Source: Dysgonomonas sp. BGC7
Lineage (GTDB): Bacteria > Bacteroidota > Bacteroidia > Bacteroidales > Dysgonomonadaceae
DNA length: 64,000 nucleotides
Direction of reading: 5' to 3'
Assembly (NCBI RefSeq): GCF_001261735.1
Contig: NZ_CVRP01000006.1
Coordinates: 124,001-188,000 of the forward strand
Part shown: positions 17,985-25,512 of the stretch, piece after piece
Layout of the letters: each line of letters starts with the position of its first letter
Position numbering within the stretch: the first letter of the stretch is position 1
The notes under the pieces: model-generated
The model's input: the letters and a program-made list of their open reading frames with translations, nothing else
The model's database searches: none
Told to the model about the DNA's origin: nothing
Made by a program: the position numbers and the translations under genes

Positions 17985-18557
17985 ATGCCAAACCTCTATA
18001 TAATATCAGGATGTAATGGAGCAGGAAAAACAACGGCATCGTATGCCATGTTTCCTAAAATGCTCGACTGTAAAGAGTTTATCAATGCAGACGAAATAGC
18101 AAAAGGTTTGTCTCCTTTCCAGCCCGAAACTGTCGCCATAGATGCCGGAAGGCTTATGCTTATGCGAATGAATGAAATGCTTCGTTTGCAGGAAGATTTT
18201 GCGATAGAGACCACTTTGGCTACAAAGTCTTATGCCAATTTTATAAAGAGGGCACAAAAAGAAGGGTATTTTGTTACTCTTATCTATTTCTGGCTTGAAT
18301 CTCCCGAATTGGCTATCCGCAGAGTAGAACAACGGGTTCGCTTTGGAGGGCATCATGTTCCCGACGACGTGGTTAGACGTAGATATTATGCGGGAATGAG
18401 AAACCTGTTTTCAATGTTTATCCCTATTTGCGACTATTGGCTGTTGGTAGATAACTCTACAGACCCGTTTCAGATGATAGCCGAAGGTAATAAGACTAAG
18501 GTTATAGACATTTATGATGAGGAGTTGTTTTATTATCTCCGTTATTTCGAGTTCTAA
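17985..18557 (+). CDS. Zeta-toxin-like P-loop kinase, no adjacent antitoxin
   Basis: The 190-residue protein has Walker A GCNGAGKTT (residues 9-17), a putative base Asp in FINADEIAKGL, the ETTLATKSY segment after FAIE, and basic residues in RVEQRVRFGGHHVP and RRRYY. This matches the zeta toxin / YP_00X-type ATPase family. Classical zeta toxins phosphorylate UDP-N-acetylamino-sugars and poison wall synthesis, but many stand-alone homologues have no proven toxicity. No antitoxin-sized reading frame exists in the 111 bp upstream, and menG follows by 24 bp, so it may sit in a housekeeping transcript. Confidence 0.85.
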   Translation: MPNLYIISGCNGAGKTTASYAMFPKMLDCKEFINADEIAKGLSPFQPETVAIDAGRLMLMRMNEMLRLQEDFAIETTLATKSYANFIKRAQKEGYFVTLIYFWLESPELAIRRVEQRVRFGGHHVPDDVVRRRYYAGMRNLFSMFIPICDYWLLVDNSTDPFQMIAEGNKTKVIDIYDEELFYYLRYFEF

Positions 18558-18581
18558 TTTTACTATATCAATACGAATATA

Positions 18582-19322
18582 ATGACTTACGAGGCAGAGA
18601 AGGTTGTTCCCTATGCAGAGAAAGATGAGAAGAAAGGTGTTCAGGTAGAGCGCATGTTCGACTCCATAGCTGAGAATTATGACACGCTTAACCGTACTAT
18701 GTCGATGGGAATTGATCGAAGTTGGCGTAAAAAGGGGATTACTATGTTGAAGGATTTAAAACCCCAGTCTATACTCGATATAGCTACCGGCACGGGCGAC
18801 TTGGCAATACAGGCCTACGAGATACTCAAACCTCAGTCGATATTGGGAGTCGATATTTCGGAGGGGATGATGGAGATTGGTCGTCATAAAGCAGCAAAAG
18901 CAGGTTTGTCCGAAGTCATATCTTTCGAGAAGCAAGATTGTATGGCTCTTGACTTACCCGACAATTCGTTCGATGCTGCTATGGTTGCTTTCGGAGTTCG
19001 CAATTTTGAGGATTTGGATAAGGGCTTAAAAGAAATACACCGTGTATTGAAGCCGGGAGGGCGCTTAATGATCCTTGAGCTGACAAGTCCGCGTAACTTC
19101 CCTCTAAAGCAGGGTTATTGGTTCTACACTAAGTTCTTTATTCCTACAATCGGGCGATGGATATCGAAAGATAAAACAGCTTACTCTTATCTGCCTAAGA
19201 GTATAGAGGCATTTATACAAGGAAAAGAAATGGTCAGCACACTTCTCAAGAGTGGATTCGAAAAGGCTGAATATAAAGCCTACACTCTTGGTGCTTGTAC
19301 TATGTATTTAGCATATAAGTGA
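18582..19322 (+). CDS. menG: Demethylmenaquinone methyltransferase (UbiE/MenG)
   Basis: The 246-residue class I methyltransferase begins with VERMFDSIAENYDTLNRTMSMGIDRSWRKK, typical of UbiE/MenG. Motif I is DIATGTGDLAIQ, and later blocks are AFGVRNFEDLDKGLKEIHRVLKPGG and LPKSIEAF. It adds the last methyl group of menaquinone. The family context (anaerobe, polyprenyl synthase at 8.8 kb) favours menaquinone over ubiquinone. It follows the zeta-like gene by 24 bp. Confidence 0.93.
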   Translation: MTYEAEKVVPYAEKDEKKGVQVERMFDSIAENYDTLNRTMSMGIDRSWRKKGITMLKDLKPQSILDIATGTGDLAIQAYEILKPQSILGVDISEGMMEIGRHKAAKAGLSEVISFEKQDCMALDLPDNSFDAAMVAFGVRNFEDLDKGLKEIHRVLKPGGRLMILELTSPRNFPLKQGYWFYTKFFIPTIGRWISKDKTAYSYLPKSIEAFIQGKEMVSTLLKSGFEKAEYKAYTLGACTMYLAYK

Positions 19323-19403
19323 TTAATCTCTTCTTTATGATAGATATTACCCTTTTTTAGACCATATTTTTGAATAAGTTTTCTTAAATTAAGAATATTA
19401 TAA

Positions 19404-19411
19404 TATATTTG
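19404..19411 (+). promoter_or_regulatory. -7 box (TATATTTG) for M48-like gene
   Basis: It gives a 5' leader of about 60 nt. Confidence 0.55.
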
Positions 19412-19476
19412 CGGCTTCGTATGGTGTTAGAAAAACATCAATGTATAAACCATAATTAGAACAAACATTAAAAACT

Positions 19477-20280
19477 ATGATGAAGAAAGCGATTATCGCG
19501 ACAACTTTAGTTGCTGCGATGTGTATTTTTGCCCTTCCTGCAAACGCACAATTTGGTAAAGGTCTTAAAAATTTAGGTAAATCTGTATCGAAAGCCGCAG
19601 GTGATATGGTTGGCGATATGGCAGCCGATGTGGCTGCAAATAAGGTTTCAGAAAAAATGGTTGAATTCATGGACAATAATAATACAGTTGCTCCTGAAAC
19701 ATCTGACTATTACAAGAGATTGGCAGGATTAGTTGCTAAAGATTATGTTTCTGTAGATGGAGTGAATCTTAATTATAAGATATATGAAAATCCTGAAGCT
19801 AACATAATAACTACAGCAGATGGTAATGTCCGTATCTATACAGGTATGATGGATATGTTAACAGATGACGAATTGGTTGCTGTTATTGCAACACAAATAG
19901 GTCACCTTGCTAATAAGGATATACGCGATGCATTAATGAAAGTTGCGTCAGAAGATAACGCTTCGAAAGCAGGAACAGCTCAGCTGGAAAAACTTCTTTC
20001 TTTCACAGGAGATAAGATGGGAACAGTAATAAACGAGCTTCTTCAAGTTCCTTATACTGACGACCAAAACAAAAAGGCCGATACTTATGCTTTCAACTTG
20101 CTTAAGCAAAAAGGAGCTAATACTAATGCTTTAGTTTCTGCTCTTAGCAAATTTGCAGAACTGGAAGCAGCAGATAAAGTTGCATCTGAAAGTGAAGAAG
20201 GAGAAGTTAGTGCAGCTTCTAAATTTATAGGAGTTAACTCTAACAATGCACTACGTGCTTCGATTATTTCTTCCAAATAA
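19477..20280 (+). CDS. Exported M48-like protein with degenerate metalloprotease motif
   Basis: The 267-residue protein has a signal peptide (residues 1-24, ending ANA). The body has the layout of small secreted M48 peptidases: IYTGMMDMLTDDELVAVIA near 120-138, the active-site helix, and a later YTDDQNKKADTYAFNLLKQ block. The zinc motif HExxH reads T139-Q140-I141-G142-H143. The third ligand Glu of the usual E-x-x-A-D block is Asn (N-K-K-A-D). Three key positions are lost while the fold is retained. The role may be binding or scaffolding instead of cutting. A -7 box at 19404-19411 and a terminator at 20301-20337 make it a single-gene unit. Confidence 0.8.
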   Translation: MMKKAIIATTLVAAMCIFALPANAQFGKGLKNLGKSVSKAAGDMVGDMAADVAANKVSEKMVEFMDNNNTVAPETSDYYKRLAGLVAKDYVSVDGVNLNYKIYENPEANIITTADGNVRIYTGMMDMLTDDELVAVIATQIGHLANKDIRDALMKVASEDNASKAGTAQLEKLLSFTGDKMGTVINELLQVPYTDDQNKKADTYAFNLLKQKGANTNALVSALSKFAELEAADKVASESEEGEVSAASKFIGVNSNNALRASIISSK

Positions 20281-20300
20281 ATAGATAAGAGACTCTATAA

Positions 20301-20337
20301 AAACGGGCCATTGAAAAAATATTCAATGGCCCGTTTT
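20301..20337. terminator. Bidirectional terminator between M48-like gene and ffh
   Basis: AAACGGGCCATTGAA (20301-20315) pairs with TTCAATGGCCCGTTT (20322-20336). T-runs flank the stem on the plus strand, and A-runs on the other side serve ffh. Confidence 0.88.
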
Positions 20338-20376
20338 CTCTCATATAATGAATGTAAAGATTGTGTCTGTTCTTTA

Positions 20377-21696
20377 TTATCGTCTCATTTTAGGCATCTT
20401 ACCACCTTTCATTTGAGTCATCATTTTCATCATTTTACGGGTTTCGTCAAATTGCTTTATCAGCTTGTTTACCTCTTGTATTGTGGTTCCGCTTCCTTTT
20501 GCAACACGTTGGCGACGGCTTCCGTTTAATATCTCCGGATTCGATCGTTCTTTTGGCGTCATCGAATATATAATCGCTTCGATACTTTTAAATGCGTCAT
20601 CGTCTATGTCCAGGTCTTTAATGGCTTTGCCTACTCCCGGAATCATTGATGCAAGATCCTTAAGATTACCCATTTTCTTTATCTGCTGTATTTGTCCGAT
20701 AAAGTCGTTGAAATCGAATTGGTTCTTTGCAATCTTCTTTTGCAGGCGGCGTGCTTCTTCTTCATCATATTGCTCCTGAGCTCTTTCTACAAGGGATACA
20801 ATGTCTCCCATTCCTAAAATACGGTCAGCCATACGTTCAGGATGGAATACATCAAGTGCCTCCATTTTCTCACCTGTTCCTACAAACTTGATAGGCTTGT
20901 CTACTACCGAGCGAATAGAAAGGGCGGCTCCACCGCGAGTATCACCATCGAGCTTTGTTAGAACAACCCCGTCGAAATTGAGCCTGTCGTTAAACTCTTT
21001 TGCTGTATTCACAGCATCCTGTCCGGTCATGGAGTCTACCACAAAGAGTATTTCGTCAGGTTTTACAGCATCTTTTATTGCTGCAATCTCTTTCATCATC
21101 TCTTCGTCTACTGCCAGACGTCCTGCAGTATCTATAATGACAAGGTCGTGCCCGTTCTGTTTAGCTTGCTTAATAGCATTTTGTGCTATCTGTACAGGGT
21201 TTTTATTATCTTCTTCGAAGTATACAGGAACTTCTATCTGTGTACCTAGTATTTTTAATTGTTCGATAGCTGCAGGACGATATACGTCTGCTGCTACGAG
21301 TAACGGATTCTTTCCTTTTTTCGATTTTAGCATTTTTGCCAATTTCCCCGAAAAGGTTGTTTTTCCCGAACCTTGTAATCCTGACATTAAGATAATAGCC
21401 GGAGAGCCTTTCAGATTGATGTCGCTCGCTGTTCCTCCCATCAGGGCAGCAAGTTCGTCGTGAACGATCTTCACCATCAATTGTTCCGGCTTCACTGCAG
21501 TTAGAACGTTTTGTCCCAGTGCTTTTTCCTTAACTGTCTCTGTAAATTGTTTCGCCGTCTTATAGTTAACGTCAGCGTCGAGTAAAGCCCGACGTACATC
21601 TTTTAGTGTTTCGGCAACATTTATTTCGGTGATTTTCCCTTCACCTTTCAGGATTTTAAACGAACGTTCTAATCTGTTACTTAGACTTTCAAACAT
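20377..21696 (-). CDS. ffh: Signal recognition particle protein Ffh
   Basis: The 439-residue SRP54 GTPase has an N domain followed by the G domain with [37 protein letters not shown] and [12 protein letters not shown]. The C-terminal Met-rich M domain ends [19 protein letters not shown] and binds 4.5S RNA and signal sequences. It targets nascent membrane and secreted proteins to FtsY. Length and motifs are normal. A TATCTTTG box (21745-21738) is 42 nt upstream. Confidence 0.98.
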   Translation of the reverse strand: MFESLSNRLERSFKILKGEGKITEINVAETLKDVRRALLDADVNYKTAKQFTETVKEKALGQNVLTAVKPEQLMVKIVHDELAALMGGTASDINLKGSPAIILMSGLQGSGKTTFSGKLAKMLKSKKGKNPLLVAADVYRPAAIEQLKILGTQIEVPVYFEEDNKNPVQIAQNAIKQAKQNGHDLVIIDTAGRLAVDEEMMKEIAAIKDAVKPDEILFVVDSMTGQDAVNTAKEFNDRLNFDGVVLTKLDGDTRGGAALSIRSVVDKPIKFVGTGEKMEALDVFHPERMADRILGMGDIVSLVERAQEQYDEEEARRLQKKIAKNQFDFNDFIGQIQQIKKMGNLKDLASMIPGVGKAIKDLDIDDDAFKSIEAIIYSMTPKERSNPEILNGSRRQRVAKGSGTTIQEVNKLIKQFDETRKMMKMMTQMKGGKMPKMRR

Positions 21697-21737
21697 ATTG
21701 TATGTTGTTATTTATATTCAAAATATATACGGGAGCA

Positions 21738-21745
21738 CAAAGATA
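21738..21745 (-). promoter_or_regulatory. -7 box (TATCTTTG) for ffh
   Basis: It lies 41 nt before the ffh ATG. Confidence 0.6.
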
Positions 21746-21866
21746 TAAACTTTTGGTATAAAGTGAAAACACAGCGTTGTTTTCTTGCTAAGTTTCAGTT
21801 CTATACTTCGTTTTAAATTCTTTTTAGCCTTTGTTATCGCACCTTTTCTTATTATACGATATTCAA

Positions 21867-21895
21867 TTTTAACTAAAACCTGACAAAGTTGTACA
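21867..21895 (+). repeat. 29-nt dispersed repeat, copy A
   Basis: It starts TTTTAACTAAAACCT and ends ACAAAGTTGTACA. The same 29 nt occur at 35711-35739 with one mismatch (G versus T at position 17). Confidence 0.75.
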
Positions 21896-21966
21896 CTTTT
21901 CGAGCCCCTCTTCGTCTCCCCAAAGGGGAGAACCAGCTGACGCAAGAAATATTACCTCCTATACTA

Positions 21967-21994
21967 ACTGTTGACTGATTACTGTTAACTGATC
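21967..21994 (+). repeat. Four tandem heptanucleotides ACTG(T/A)TN
   Basis: Units are ACTGTTG, ACTGATT, ACTGTTA and ACTGATC, in perfect 7-nt register. The array is short and degenerate. Confidence 0.6.
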
Positions 21995-22203
21995 AGTATT
22001 GGCTTCGCTAAGCCTCCACTTCGGAGAGGTACTAGGAGCTGTTTATAGATAAAGTTTAGAAGAAGTTGTGAAATAATATCTGAAAGACTTATTCATATAG
22101 TTTTCTGTGAAACAATAATCTGGTCTTTATTGTTTTTATTAAATTATATACCGATATTTAAGCAACATTGTACCTAAGAAAGTTCACTTTAAAAACATAT
22201 ATC

Positions 22204-22860
22204 ATGAAATTTTTTATCGACACAGCAAACTTAGATCAGATCAGAGAAGCTAACGATCTGGGAGTTTTGGACGGTGTAACCACAAACCCGTCATTAATGG
22301 CTAAAGAAGGTATAAAAGGGATAGACAATCAGCGCAAACATTATCTTGATATCTGCAAAATTGTAGATGGGGATGTGAGTGCCGAAGTTATTGCGACCGA
22401 TTATGAGGGTATGATAAAAGAGGGTGAAGAATTAGCCGCTTTGCATCCTAACATTGTAGTAAAGGTTCCATGTATTGAAGCCGGCATAAAGGCAATAAAA
22501 TATTTTTCAAATAAAGAAATCCGTACTAATTGTACTCTTGTGTTTTCAGTAGGACAAGCCTTACTTTCCGCTAAGGCAGGAGCGACGTATGTTTCTCCGT
22601 TTGTAGGTCGTCTCGACGATATCTCGAGTGATGGTATCGAGTTGGTTAGCAAAATTGTAGATATGTATGCTACCTACGAAATGAAGACGCAGGTACTAGC
22701 AGCATCTATCCGTAGTACTCAGCATATTATACAGTGTATAGAAGTTGGAGCCGATGTAGCCACATGTCCTCTGGCTGCTATCAAGGGGTTACTAAAACAT
22801 CCATTGACAGACAGTGGATTGGCAACGTTTCTTGCCGATTATAAAAAGGTGAACGGGTGA
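22204..22860 (+). CDS. fsa: Transaldolase-like (fructose-6-phosphate aldolase / TalC type)
   Basis: The 218-residue protein begins [18 protein letters not shown] and has [27 protein letters not shown] with the Schiff-base lysine region, [19 protein letters not shown] and SPFVGRLDD. This is the compact transaldolase subfamily (TalC/MipB/FSA). It acts in the non-oxidative pentose phosphate pathway or as a fructose-6-phosphate aldolase; sequence alone does not separate the two. The frame is open upstream to 22168, but ATG 22204 gives the canonical N-terminus. A 13-bp stem-loop follows at 22903-22939. Confidence 0.9.
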   Translation: MKFFIDTANLDQIREANDLGVLDGVTTNPSLMAKEGIKGIDNQRKHYLDICKIVDGDVSAEVIATDYEGMIKEGEELAALHPNIVVKVPCIEAGIKAIKYFSNKEIRTNCTLVFSVGQALLSAKAGATYVSPFVGRLDDISSDGIELVSKIVDMYATYEMKTQVLAASIRSTQHIIQCIEVGADVATCPLAAIKGLLKHPLTDSGLATFLADYKKVNG

Positions 22861-22902
22861 GAGTGTAAGTAATTAGCTCATATTGACGGTATATTTACTT
22901 AT

Positions 22903-22939
22903 AATAATATGAGTAGTCTTTATGATTACTCATATTATT
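22903..22939 (+). other. 13-bp perfect stem-loop after fsa
   Basis: AATAATATGAGTA (22903-22915) pairs with TACTCATATTATT (22927-22939) around an 11-nt loop. No T-run follows, so it is not a standard terminator. It may protect the fsa mRNA 3' end or be a binding site. Confidence 0.5.
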
Positions 22940-23019
22940 GTACAGATAGAATCAAGCCCCATCCGGTTAAAGATTTTTAATTAAATCTTTTTCTTCTGCT
23001 TGTTTAACAAATTATCACC

Positions 23020-23027
23020 TAAATTTG
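23020..23027 (+). promoter_or_regulatory. -7 box (TAAATTTG) for DUF5063-exonuclease-cbpA-cbpM
   Basis: It lies 18 nt before ATG 23046, and either 23046 or 23052 can be the start. Confidence 0.6.
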
Positions 23028-23045
23028 TTATTCTGATAAAATAAT

Positions 23046-23621
23046 ATGATAATGGCAGACCAATTAAAAGAAATAGTTTATTCGCGCGATAGTATCGAGT
23101 TTGTTACGGTAGCAGTACAATATTGTGCTTTTCTTGAGAATTTTGAAGAAACTACTGAATCGGAGTTGACTGATAAATTGACAAAAATACTTCCTTTGTT
23201 ATATCTTAAAACATCTCTTGTTCCCGAAACAGATTCTGTGAATGAAGATGAACCTGAAATAAGTGTGACGGAGGATGATTATAATTATATTTCTTCGAAA
23301 CTCTATAATGTATTTTTGAATAACGATACTTACCTCGAAGTTTTCCTTCAGGATATGAAATATAGTGAAACTCCTATTTCTGCAAATATTAGCGAGGATC
23401 TTGCTGATATCTATCAGGATCTGAAAAACTTCATTACAATATTTGAAAGAGGCATAACCGAGAATATGAATGATGCCTTATATGTATGTACCGAAAATTT
23501 CAAAACATATTGGGGGCAAAAACTTGTGAATGTTTTGAGGGCATTACATTCTTTAAAATATGCGACAGACCATATTGAGTCGGATAATGAAGTTGCGGAT
23601 GAAAATGAAGAACTATGGTAA
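23046..23621 (+). CDS. DUF5063 domain protein
   Basis: The 191-residue (or 189 from the second ATG at 23052) acidic helical protein is recognised as DUF5063 from FVTVAVQYCAFLENFEE, LPLLYLKTSLVP and the acidic EDEPEISVTEDDYNYI region. Function is unknown. It heads a four-gene unit with the exonuclease (7 bp overlap), cbpA and cbpM. A TAAATTTG -7 box lies at 23020-23027. The acidic composition would suit a partner of a nucleic-acid-binding protein, but this is only inference. Confidence 0.8.
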   Translation: MIMADQLKEIVYSRDSIEFVTVAVQYCAFLENFEETTESELTDKLTKILPLLYLKTSLVPETDSVNEDEPEISVTEDDYNYISSKLYNVFLNNDTYLEVFLQDMKYSETPISANISEDLADIYQDLKNFITIFERGITENMNDALYVCTENFKTYWGQKLVNVLRALHSLKYATDHIESDNEVADENEELW

Positions 23622-24199
23622 ATTCTATTACAAAAGATGAATTGGCAGTAATGCCCCGAGAAACTTTTGAAGGAAGAATTATTGTAGTACAATCGGAACA
23701 AGAGGCAATAAAGGCGATTTCTTATCTAAGTACATTCAAGGCTATCGGCTTTGACACAGAAACACGGCCTGCTTTCAAAAAAGGGGTGTCTCATCAGGTT
23801 GCTTTGATGCAACTATCAACCGAAGATACCTGTTTCCTGTTTCGACTAAATATAATAGGATTTCCCGACTGCTTGGCAGAAATTCTAGTAAATCCTGCGA
23901 TAAAAAAAATAGGACTTTCCCTGAAAGATGATTTTTCGGCGATGCACAAACGCTCTCTTCTGGTTCCTTCCAACTTCATTGATCTTCAATCTTTTGTTAA
24001 GGATTATGGAATTGATGACAACGGATTGCAACGTATTTATGGCATACTTTTTGAAAAAAGAATATCGAAAGGACAACGCCTGTCAAATTGGGAAGCCGAT
24101 ACTCTCTCTGATGCTCAGAAGATGTATGCGGCTATTGATGCATGGGCATGTCTTAGAATATTTGATGAATTAAAAAACAGAGAAAAAGTAAAAAAATAA
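23615..24199 (+). CDS. 3'-5' exonuclease, RNase D-like DEDDy family
   Basis: The 194-residue exonuclease domain is complete. Exo I is GFDTETRPAF (Asp and Glu), Exo II is GLSLKDDFSAM (Asp), and Exo III is YAAIDAWACLRIFDEL (Tyr and Asp), giving the DEDDy set. It lacks HRDC domains and so is a stand-alone exonuclease for RNA or DNA 3' ends. The start codon overlaps the end of the DUF5063 gene, which implies translational coupling. cbpA follows 9 bp after its stop. Confidence 0.92.
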   Translation: MVNSITKDELAVMPRETFEGRIIVVQSEQEAIKAISYLSTFKAIGFDTETRPAFKKGVSHQVALMQLSTEDTCFLFRLNIIGFPDCLAEILVNPAIKKIGLSLKDDFSAMHKRSLLVPSNFIDLQSFVKDYGIDDNGLQRIYGILFEKRISKGQRLSNWEADTLSDAQKMYAAIDAWACLRIFDELKNREKVKK

Positions 24200-24208
24200 A
24201 TATATAAT

Positions 24209-25132
24209 ATGGCATTTATAGATTATTATAGCATTTTAGGTGTATCTAAAACTGCCACTGCTGACGAAATAAAAAAGGCATATCGTAAGTTGGCTCGTAA
24301 ATATCATCCGGACATAAATCCGAACGATGAAGAAGCCAAACGAAAGTTTCAGCAGGTGAACGAGGCCAATGAAGTTCTCTCCGATTCGGAGAAACGAAAA
24401 AAATATGATGAATACGGAGAGAACTGGAAGCATGCCGATGAATTTGAAAAAGCTCGTCAACAGCAATCTCAGAATGGAGGATTTGCCGACTTCGGAGGTT
24501 CTGGCGGAGGTTTTTCGGGTGGTACATATAATTTTGGAGGTGAAGACGAAGGTGGTTTTTCCGACTTCTTCGAATCCCTCTTCGGTGGTAGCAGAGCTTC
24601 ATCGGGGCGGAGAGCCGGACGAGGTTTCCGAGGGCAGGATTTTACTTCCGAACTACATCTTAATCTTCGCGATGTATACGAAACTCATAAACGGACAATC
24701 ACGATAAACGGAAAGAATCTGCGTATTACCATACCTGCGGGTGTTGCCGATGGGCAAGTGATAAAGCTGGCCGGACAAGGTGGTGCAGGGGCAAATGGTG
24801 GCCCTAACGGAGATCTTTATATTACGTTTGTAATTGCAGAAGATCCCGGTTTTAAGAGAGTGGGAGATGATCTGTATGCTACTGCCAATTTAAATCTTTA
24901 TACAGCTGTGCTTGGTGGAGAGGCTACGGTGGACACTTTTACAGGTAAAGTTAAACTGAAGATTGCGGCAGGAACTCAGAACGGGACGAAAGTCAGACTA
25001 AAAGGGAAAGGCTTTCCTGTTTACAAGATAGAAGGACAATTCGGAGATCTCATTATTTCTTATTCGATAGAAATTCCGAGCAATCTGACTGCTGAGCAAA
25101 AAGAATTATTTGAAAAGTTGGCAAAGTCTTAA
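24209..25132 (+). CDS. cbpA: DnaJ-class co-chaperone CbpA
   Basis: The 307-residue protein has a J domain at residues 1-70 with HPD in [10 protein letters not shown] Gly/Phe-rich stretch spans about residues 85-130. Two C-terminal substrate-binding domains follow ([31 protein letters not shown]-like). There is no zinc-finger region, so it is the CbpA type (class II), not DnaJ. It stimulates Hsp70 (DnaK). It is followed by cbpM after 18 bp, the classical pair. Confidence 0.95.
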   Translation: MAFIDYYSILGVSKTATADEIKKAYRKLARKYHPDINPNDEEAKRKFQQVNEANEVLSDSEKRKKYDEYGENWKHADEFEKARQQQSQNGGFADFGGSGGGFSGGTYNFGGEDEGGFSDFFESLFGGSRASSGRRAGRGFRGQDFTSELHLNLRDVYETHKRTITINGKNLRITIPAGVADGQVIKLAGQGGAGANGGPNGDLYITFVIAEDPGFKRVGDDLYATANLNLYTAVLGGEATVDTFTGKVKLKIAAGTQNGTKVRLKGKGFPVYKIEGQFGDLIISYSIEIPSNLTAEQKELFEKLAKS

Positions 25133-25150
25133 TCTAAAAGAATTACAATT

Positions 25151-25441
25151 ATGAAACCGGAACTGATAATAATAGAAGAATATTGTATTCAGAGCGAAAT
25201 AGAGCCAGACTTTATAATCCAACTTGAAAATGAAGGCTTGATAGAAATTTATATAGTAGATGATAAACGTTATATTGATTCCTCTCAACTGAGAGATATA
25301 GAACAATATGCCCGTTGGTATTACGACCTGTCTATCAATATAGAAGGGATTGATGTTATCCGAAATTTGTTAAGTAGAATGACAGAAATGCAGGAAGAAA
25401 TTTCTCGGCTGAGGGAATATACAAAACTGTTGAATGGATAA
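25151..25441 (+). CDS. cbpM: Chaperone modulator CbpM
   Basis: The 96-residue protein matches CbpM, a MerR-like helix-turn-helix fold that binds the CbpA J domain and blocks it. The pattern VDDKRYIDSSQLRDIEQYARWYYDLSINIEGIDVI is typical, and it has a C-terminal helix (MTEMQEEISRLREY). The position directly after cbpA supports the call. The hairpin at 25466-25512 ends the transcript. Confidence 0.9.
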   Translation: MKPELIIIEEYCIQSEIEPDFIIQLENEGLIEIYIVDDKRYIDSSQLRDIEQYARWYYDLSINIEGIDVIRNLLSRMTEMQEEISRLREYTKLLNG

Positions 25442-25465
25442 TTGAGGAAAAGAGTTGTATATGAG

Positions 25466-25512
25466 AACGGGGGTTGTCTAAAATGAGATAATCCCCGTTT
25501 CGTTATTTTTTC
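25466..25512 (+). terminator. Terminator after cbpM
   Basis: AACGGGGGTT (25466-25475) pairs with AATCCCCGTT (25490-25499) and is followed by a T-rich run. It sits at the 3' end of tamB on the other strand. Confidence 0.75.

Larger units (their letters stand above)
21746..22203. other. Repeat-rich gene-free gap between ffh and fsa
   Basis: No gene is supported here. It holds the 29-nt repeat, a CTCCCC-AAAG-GGGAG hairpin (21917-21931), the heptad array and small hairpins at 22001-22029 (GGCTT-cgct-AAGCC, then CCTCC-acttc-GGAG). TATAGATAAAGTTTAGA is at 22044-22060. The last part is the AT-rich promoter region of fsa, without a clean -7 box. Confidence 0.6.

Noticed and set aside
20801-21463. 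Long plus-strand open frame of about 220 codons opposite ffh
   Set aside because: It lies fully antisense to ffh, has no promoter box or family match, and its Ser-rich composition is typical of a shadow frame.
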